Assembly: GCA_934317185.1 (NCBI GenBank)
Contig: CAKREJ010000060.1
Location: 1 to 9,286 of the forward strand
Direction of reading: 5' to 3'
Length of the DNA stretch: 9,286 bases
DNA from: an uncultured Anaerobutyricum sp.
Lineage (GTDB): Bacteria > Bacillota > Clostridia > Lachnospirales > Lachnospiraceae
Shown: piece by piece, positions 6,111 through 9,286 of the stretch
Numbering within the stretch: the stretch's first letter is position 1
How the letters are laid out: each line of letters opens with the position of its first letter
The notes under the pieces: generated by a model
What the model saw: only the letters and a program-made list of their open reading frames with translations
Database searches by the model: none
What the model was told of the DNA's origin: nothing
Program-made: the position numbers and the translations under genes

Positions 6111-8001
6111 TGTGGATTTTCTGATTGCAGGGTTGGCCATATTGTTACTGATTCTGTGGCACTTTTTAGGACAAAAAAGAGCGGAAGATTTGAATAATCA
6201 GGTGTTTCTTTTTTTTGCAATTGTGGGAAGTTTGGATCTGGTTACAGAACTTATTAGCAGTTATTATATTATTTCTGAAAAGGGATATTTTGGAATTGCT
6301 TCTGTGTTGGTAACTACGATATTTTATTTATTTCAGGCAGTGATACCTTTTGCTCTGATTTGTTATGTCCAGACATTATATGAGAATAAAATCATTTCTG
6401 CCAAAAGGATGCTGCTATCCGGATTGCCGACATTTGTGCTGATCGGGATAGTTTTAACGAATCCATTTACCGAAAAATTATTTTATTTTGATGTATCGGA
6501 AGGATATATGAGAGGGCCGTGGTATATGCTTATGTATTACAGTGCACTTGCTCATGTGCTGGTAGCAATATTTCTTATTCTTTTCTGGAGAAAAGAGCTT
6601 GGTTATCGAAAGGTAAAAATACTTCTGGAGATTCTTTTCATAGCTGGAGTAGGAATCGTAATTCAATTTTTAGATAACTCTTTGCTTACAACGGGATTTG
6701 GTTTGAGTCTCGGTATACTGGCTTTATTTATTACGATTAACAATCCATATGCCAATATGGACAGTCTTACCGGATTATATAACCATCTGTACCTGACTAG
6801 AAAAAGTAATGAGTTAATTGCAAGAGGAAAAAATTTTCATATTATTAGCGTGTATTTATATCAGTTGAAATATATCAATAAAATTGCAGGAATCCAGGGT
6901 GGAGATCATATTTTAAAAATGACAGCCAAAAAGCTTGGAGCATTATGTGGCAGGAAGGTTTTTCGTATTACCGGGAAGCGATTTCTTATTTTGGCACATT
7001 CTCTGGAAGAATATGAATATTACCTTACACAATTAAAGACGATGTTTGATGTGAACATGAAAATGGATGTGGAGAATAAGAATGTTGCGACACCTGTAGT
7101 TTTAAGCGGTATTATCAATGCCGGGAAGCTTAAAGAAAGCGGATTAGTTTTGGAGTATGTAGAATATTTGGAAACTCTGGCTTTGCAAAGTGGTCTGACT
7201 GAAGTGATTCAGGATGACCGACAGACTTTGAATGGATTTTTATATAATAAGCGTGTGGAACAGTATTTACATACAGCAATTAATGAAGACCTTTTTGAAG
7301 TATACTATCAGCCGATATATTCTACAAAGGAAAAACGCTTTTTTACATTGGAGGCACTGAGTCGTCTTCATCATCCGGAACTTGGGTGGATCGCACCGGA
7401 TGTTTTTATTCAAATTGCAGAAAAGAATCATATGATTGAACAGATTACAGATTTGCAACTCTGCCGTATTTGCAGATTTTTAAAAGCGAATGAAGAAATA
7501 ATGGAGCGGATTTTGAACGTGAAAGTGAATTTATCTTCATTGGATCTAATTAGAAATGATAGCTGCAATCATTTTATTCGTATAATGGATAGATTTGAAA
7601 TACCCCATGACTGGATACAGTTTGAGATTACTGAAACGGTAGCAACAGAATATAATGCAAGCTTAAGGAAGGTTGTAGATGAATTTATGGATGCAGGAAT
7701 CCATCTTTGTCTGGATGATTTTGGCTCAGGATATGCTAATCTGAACACAGTTATGCAGCTTCCATTTTCAACGATAAAGATTGACCGGTCGCTTCTTTTT
7801 GATATTTGCAATGATAAAAAAAGGGAGATGTTCTACCAGAGTATCGTAGAAACTTTCCGGAAGATGAATTATAATATTGTTTCTGAAGGGGTAGAAACGA
7901 AAGAAGAGATGGAGAGGCTTAGCAGTTGGGGAGTTGATATGATACAGGGATATTATTTTTCAAAACCGCTCCCAACGGAAGAATTATTGAAATTAATATA
8001 G
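6100..8001 (+). CDS. 7TM protein with degenerate GGDEF and intact EAL domain
   Basis: The protein has 633 residues. Seven N-terminal helices (about 6-23, 34-55, 67-92, 104-121, 141-163, 173-191, 197-213) make a sensory membrane module; the loop FYFDVSEGYMRGPWY after helix 4 is reminiscent of 7TM N-terminal modules of sensor kinases and GGDEF proteins. The GGDEF domain (about 218-375) begins with DSLTGLYN (D221), but the metal Asp positions are Y252 and Y254 and the signature is TGKRF (291-295), so it cannot be a normal cyclase. The EAL domain (about 385-630) is complete: E418 in LEALSR, N477 in VNLSS, E509 in FEITE, D539-D540 in DDFGSGYANL, K560 in IKIDRS, E596 in SEGVE and Q616 in IQGYYFSKP. 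It is predicted to degrade c-di-GMP at the membrane, with the dead GGDEF domain as a possible regulator. It overlaps the previous 7TM gene by 11 bases and appears to end the operon. Confidence 0.92.
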   Translation: MSYNVDFLIAGLAILLLILWHFLGQKRAEDLNNQVFLFFAIVGSLDLVTELISSYYIISEKGYFGIASVLVTTIFYLFQAVIPFALICYVQTLYENKIISAKRMLLSGLPTFVLIGIVLTNPFTEKLFYFDVSEGYMRGPWYMLMYYSALAHVLVAIFLILFWRKELGYRKVKILLEILFIAGVGIVIQFLDNSLLTTGFGLSLGILALFITINNPYANMDSLTGLYNHLYLTRKSNELIARGKNFHIISVYLYQLKYINKIAGIQGGDHILKMTAKKLGALCGRKVFRITGKRFLILAHSLEEYEYYLTQLKTMFDVNMKMDVENKNVATPVVLSGIINAGKLKESGLVLEYVEYLETLALQSGLTEVIQDDRQTLNGFLYNKRVEQYLHTAINEDLFEVYYQPIYSTKEKRFFTLEALSRLHHPELGWIAPDVFIQIAEKNHMIEQITDLQLCRICRFLKANEEIMERILNVKVNLSSLDLIRNDSCNHFIRIMDRFEIPHDWIQFEITETVATEYNASLRKVVDEFMDAGIHLCLDDFGSGYANLNTVMQLPFSTIKIDRSLLFDICNDKKREMFYQSIVETFRKMNYNIVSEGVETKEEMERLSSWGVDMIQGYYFSKPLPTEELLKLI

Positions 8002-8031
8002 GGAAATCAGAGTGTTTTTGAAAAAACAGGG

Positions 8032-8060
8032 TTGACAGAGGAGAGTCGTCTGCGTATAAT
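8032..8060 (+). promoter_or_regulatory. Perfect-consensus housekeeping promoter for the marR unit
   Basis: TTGACA (8032-8037) and TATAAT (8055-8060) are both exact consensus boxes, separated by exactly 17 bases. Transcription should start near 8067, inside the palindrome that follows. A promoter this strong usually needs a repressor, which fits the regulator gene directly downstream. Confidence 0.92.
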
Positions 8061-8076
8061 CGTTCTAAATAGAACG
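8061..8076. promoter_or_regulatory. Palindromic operator, probably for the MarR regulator
   Basis: CGTTCTA (8061-8067) and TAGAACG (8070-8076) are perfect inverted arms around a 2-base centre. The site begins directly after the -10 box and covers the predicted transcription start. A bound dimer there would block transcription. Size and position match known MarR-family operators; the link to this particular MarR is inferred from adjacency. Confidence 0.75.
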
Positions 8077-8096
8077 TTGAAGAAAGGAGTAAATGT

Positions 8097-8531
8097 ATGT
8101 TTTTCTGGGATAAGCATAAGACAATTACCAGTTGTTATGAGATACTGGCAAAAGATGTATGCGACAGATATCAGTTGACACAAATGGAATATGATATATT
8201 AATGTTTCTACATGATAATCCTCAGCATAATACAGCGGCGGATATAGTAAAAGTTCGGAAATCGACAAAGTCTCATGTATCTACATCTCTTAAGAGACTG
8301 GAGAGCAGGGGACTTATTAAAAGAATTCAGAGCACCAGCAATAAAAAGCATATAGAGATTGTATTGTTAAGTGAAGCAGAACAAATCATAGATGCCGGAA
8401 TAGAAGTGCAGAAGCAATTTGCTAAAAATGTTCTAAGTGGACTGACAGAAGAAGAAAAGCATATATGTATAAGTGTTTTTAATAAGATTTGCAATAATGC
8501 AGATGAATATTTAAAAAGACGTATGGAGTGA
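8097..8531 (+). CDS. MarR-family transcriptional regulator
   Basis: The protein has 144 residues, a usual length for the family. MarR proteins are dimeric winged-helix DNA-binding proteins that often repress their own operon and respond to small molecules, frequently toxic or phenolic ones. Visible parts: dimerisation helices at both ends, a winged helix from about residue 28 (LTQMEYDILMFL), a helix-turn-helix NTAADIVKVRKSTKSHVST with the recognition helix at about 55-69, then LESRGLIKRI and a wing at about 77-90 (STSNKKHIEIVLL). The wing has polar and basic residues instead of the more usual D-x-R pattern. ATG 8097 has AAAGGAG seven bases upstream. A perfect promoter and a palindromic operator lie just ahead, so autorepression is likely. 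The next gene starts four bases after its stop, so the membrane protein is its likely regulated partner. Confidence 0.92.
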   Translation: MFFWDKHKTITSCYEILAKDVCDRYQLTQMEYDILMFLHDNPQHNTAADIVKVRKSTKSHVSTSLKRLESRGLIKRIQSTSNKKHIEIVLLSEAEQIIDAGIEVQKQFAKNVLSGLTEEEKHICISVFNKICNNADEYLKRRME

Positions 8532-8535
8532 GCAG

Positions 8536-9210
8536 ATGAAAAATTATAAACCACAGATGCCGGACATCATGGAGGCGATCTTTGATGCCGGATATCTGAT
8601 ATTTGATTTAGTTGCAGCTATTTTATTTTTTGTATTTTCAAAAGGAAGTATGTTATTCATTCTTTATGGCATATTAACATTGACACTTTGTGGTGGAGAT
8701 GCATTCCATCTGGTGCCGAGAATTATCAGAGCAGTGAATGGAAGTAATGACAGAATAAAGAAACAATTGGGAATTGGCTTGCAGATATCTTCTATTACAA
8801 TGACAGTATTTTATATTATTTTAATGTATGTTTGGAAATATACTTTCCCGGAATTGAATGCACCGGCTGCAGTACAGGTAATGATATGGGTATCAGCAAT
8901 TATCAGAATAATCGTATGTCTTCTTCCTCAGAATGACTGGTGTACAGATGAGGGAAATATGAAGCTATCGATTATCAGAAATGCAGTGTTTGCTGTTACA
9001 GGCATTGGGGTGATTATTCTCTATGCTATTTCCGGTAATGCAAACGGATATCATATGACAAGAATGGTCGCAGCGATTATTATTTCTTTTGGCTGTTATC
9101 TTCCGGTAACATTATTTAGTAAAACAAAGCCTAAAGTTGGTTTACTGATGATTCCGAAGACCTGTGCATATATGTGGATTATTGCAATGGGACTTCAGCT
9201 TATGTTTTAA
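8536..9210 (+). CDS. Seven-helix membrane protein of unknown function
   Basis: I do not recognise the family with confidence. The protein has 224 residues, starts at ATG 8536 with GGAG (8525-8528) seven bases upstream, and begins four bases after the marR stop, so the two are co-transcribed. It has about seven hydrophobic helices (17-34, 38-57, 79-100, 112-131, 147-165, 174-194, 203-222) and short loops, with no soluble domain. Charged or polar residues near membrane borders stand out: GGDAFHLVPR at 53-62 (D55, H58, R62), NDRIKKQ at 71-77 and QNDWCTDEG at 132-140. These could form a binding pocket or active site. It has no ATP-binding motif and does not look like a standard exporter. Under a MarR repressor, it may act in a stress, lipid or small-molecule response, but this is only context. 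Confidence 0.85.
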   Translation: MKNYKPQMPDIMEAIFDAGYLIFDLVAAILFFVFSKGSMLFILYGILTLTLCGGDAFHLVPRIIRAVNGSNDRIKKQLGIGLQISSITMTVFYIILMYVWKYTFPELNAPAAVQVMIWVSAIIRIIVCLLPQNDWCTDEGNMKLSIIRNAVFAVTGIGVIILYAISGNANGYHMTRMVAAIIISFGCYLPVTLFSKTKPKVGLLMIPKTCAYMWIIAMGLQLMF

Positions 9211-9219
9211 TAAAATTTT

Positions 9220-9245
9220 ATCCTGTAAAATAAATTTTACAGGAT
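9220..9245. terminator. Hairpin after the membrane protein gene, possible terminator
   Basis: ATCCTGTAAAAT (9220-9231) and ATTTTACAGGAT (9234-9245) are perfect 12-base arms with a 2-base centre, ten bases after the stop codon. The + strand sequence after it (GCAGAAGC) has no T-run, so it is weak as a classic terminator in this direction. On the minus strand the stem is followed by TAAAATTTTATTAA, which is more T-rich. It may instead stabilise the 3' end or sit between co-transcribed genes. Confidence 0.5.
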
Positions 9246-9273
9246 GCAGAAGCAGTATAAATGGATAAATTAT

Positions 9274-9286
9274 GGAGGAAGGACAT
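9274..9286 (+). promoter_or_regulatory. Ribosome site for a gene starting at the right edge
   Basis: GGAGGAAGG (9274-9282) is followed by ACAT at the window end. If the next base is G, an ATG would start at 9285 with ideal spacing. No promoter is visible between the hairpin and this site, so the next gene may belong to the marR operon. Confidence 0.55.

Noticed and set aside
8013..8026. GTTTTTGAAAAAAC as a terminator after the GGDEF-EAL gene
   Set aside because: The stem is nearly all A-T with a 2-base loop and no following T-run, so it would not terminate efficiently. Some read-through into the marR unit is possible.
1998..8554. Minus-strand open frames across the operon
   Set aside because: All lie opposite well-supported genes, lack ribosome sites and domain features, and are typical antisense shadows of AT-rich coding DNA.
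1..9286. Insertion sequences, CRISPR arrays, tRNA or rRNA genes, prophage
   Set aside because: No transposase-like frame, terminal inverted repeats, regularly spaced repeats or RNA-gene signatures were seen.

Overview
The window is AT-rich, with purine-rich Shine-Dalgarno sites, tightly packed same-strand genes, a lipobox lipoprotein and 7TM GGDEF/EAL proteins. Together these suggest a low-GC Clostridia genome, most likely a gut Lachnospiraceae; this is inference from style and protein families, not from a marker gene. Every convincing gene is on the + strand.

Layout: (1) Positions 3-188 hold the C-terminal end of a MATE-type membrane exporter, followed by a hairpin (218-251) and a strong intrinsic terminator (258-300). 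(2) Positions 301-550 hold an extended -10 promoter (342-370) and a long AT-rich leader. (3) Positions 551-8001 hold five closely spaced genes that look like one operon: a stand-alone EAL phosphodiesterase, a family 3 solute-binding lipoprotein, a hybrid sensor histidine kinase, a 7TM protein with a degenerate GGDEF domain, and a 7TM protein with a degenerate GGDEF domain followed by an intact EAL domain. (4) Positions 8032-9245 hold a separate unit: a perfect-consensus promoter with a palindromic operator, a MarR-family regulator and a seven-helix membrane protein of unknown function, followed by a hairpin. (5) The last bases carry a Shine-Dalgarno sequence, and probably the first two bases of an ATG, for a gene beyond the window.

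The centre of interest is the five-gene block. It joins a binding lipoprotein with no transporter beside it to a membrane histidine kinase, and both to three cyclic-di-GMP proteins. Both EAL domains keep every catalytic residue. Both GGDEF domains have lost key active-site residues (DGNEF and TGKRF in place of GGDEF). The encoded enzymatic output is therefore predicted to be c-di-GMP breakdown, with the GGDEF domains acting as regulatory or nucleotide-sensing modules. A plausible model is that the lipoprotein captures a small ligand outside the membrane and presents it to the kinase, while the 7TM proteins sense other envelope signals and adjust local c-di-GMP. How the kinase phosphorelay reaches the c-di-GMP enzymes cannot be read from this window, because the kinase ends in a receiver domain and no DNA-binding response regulator is present.
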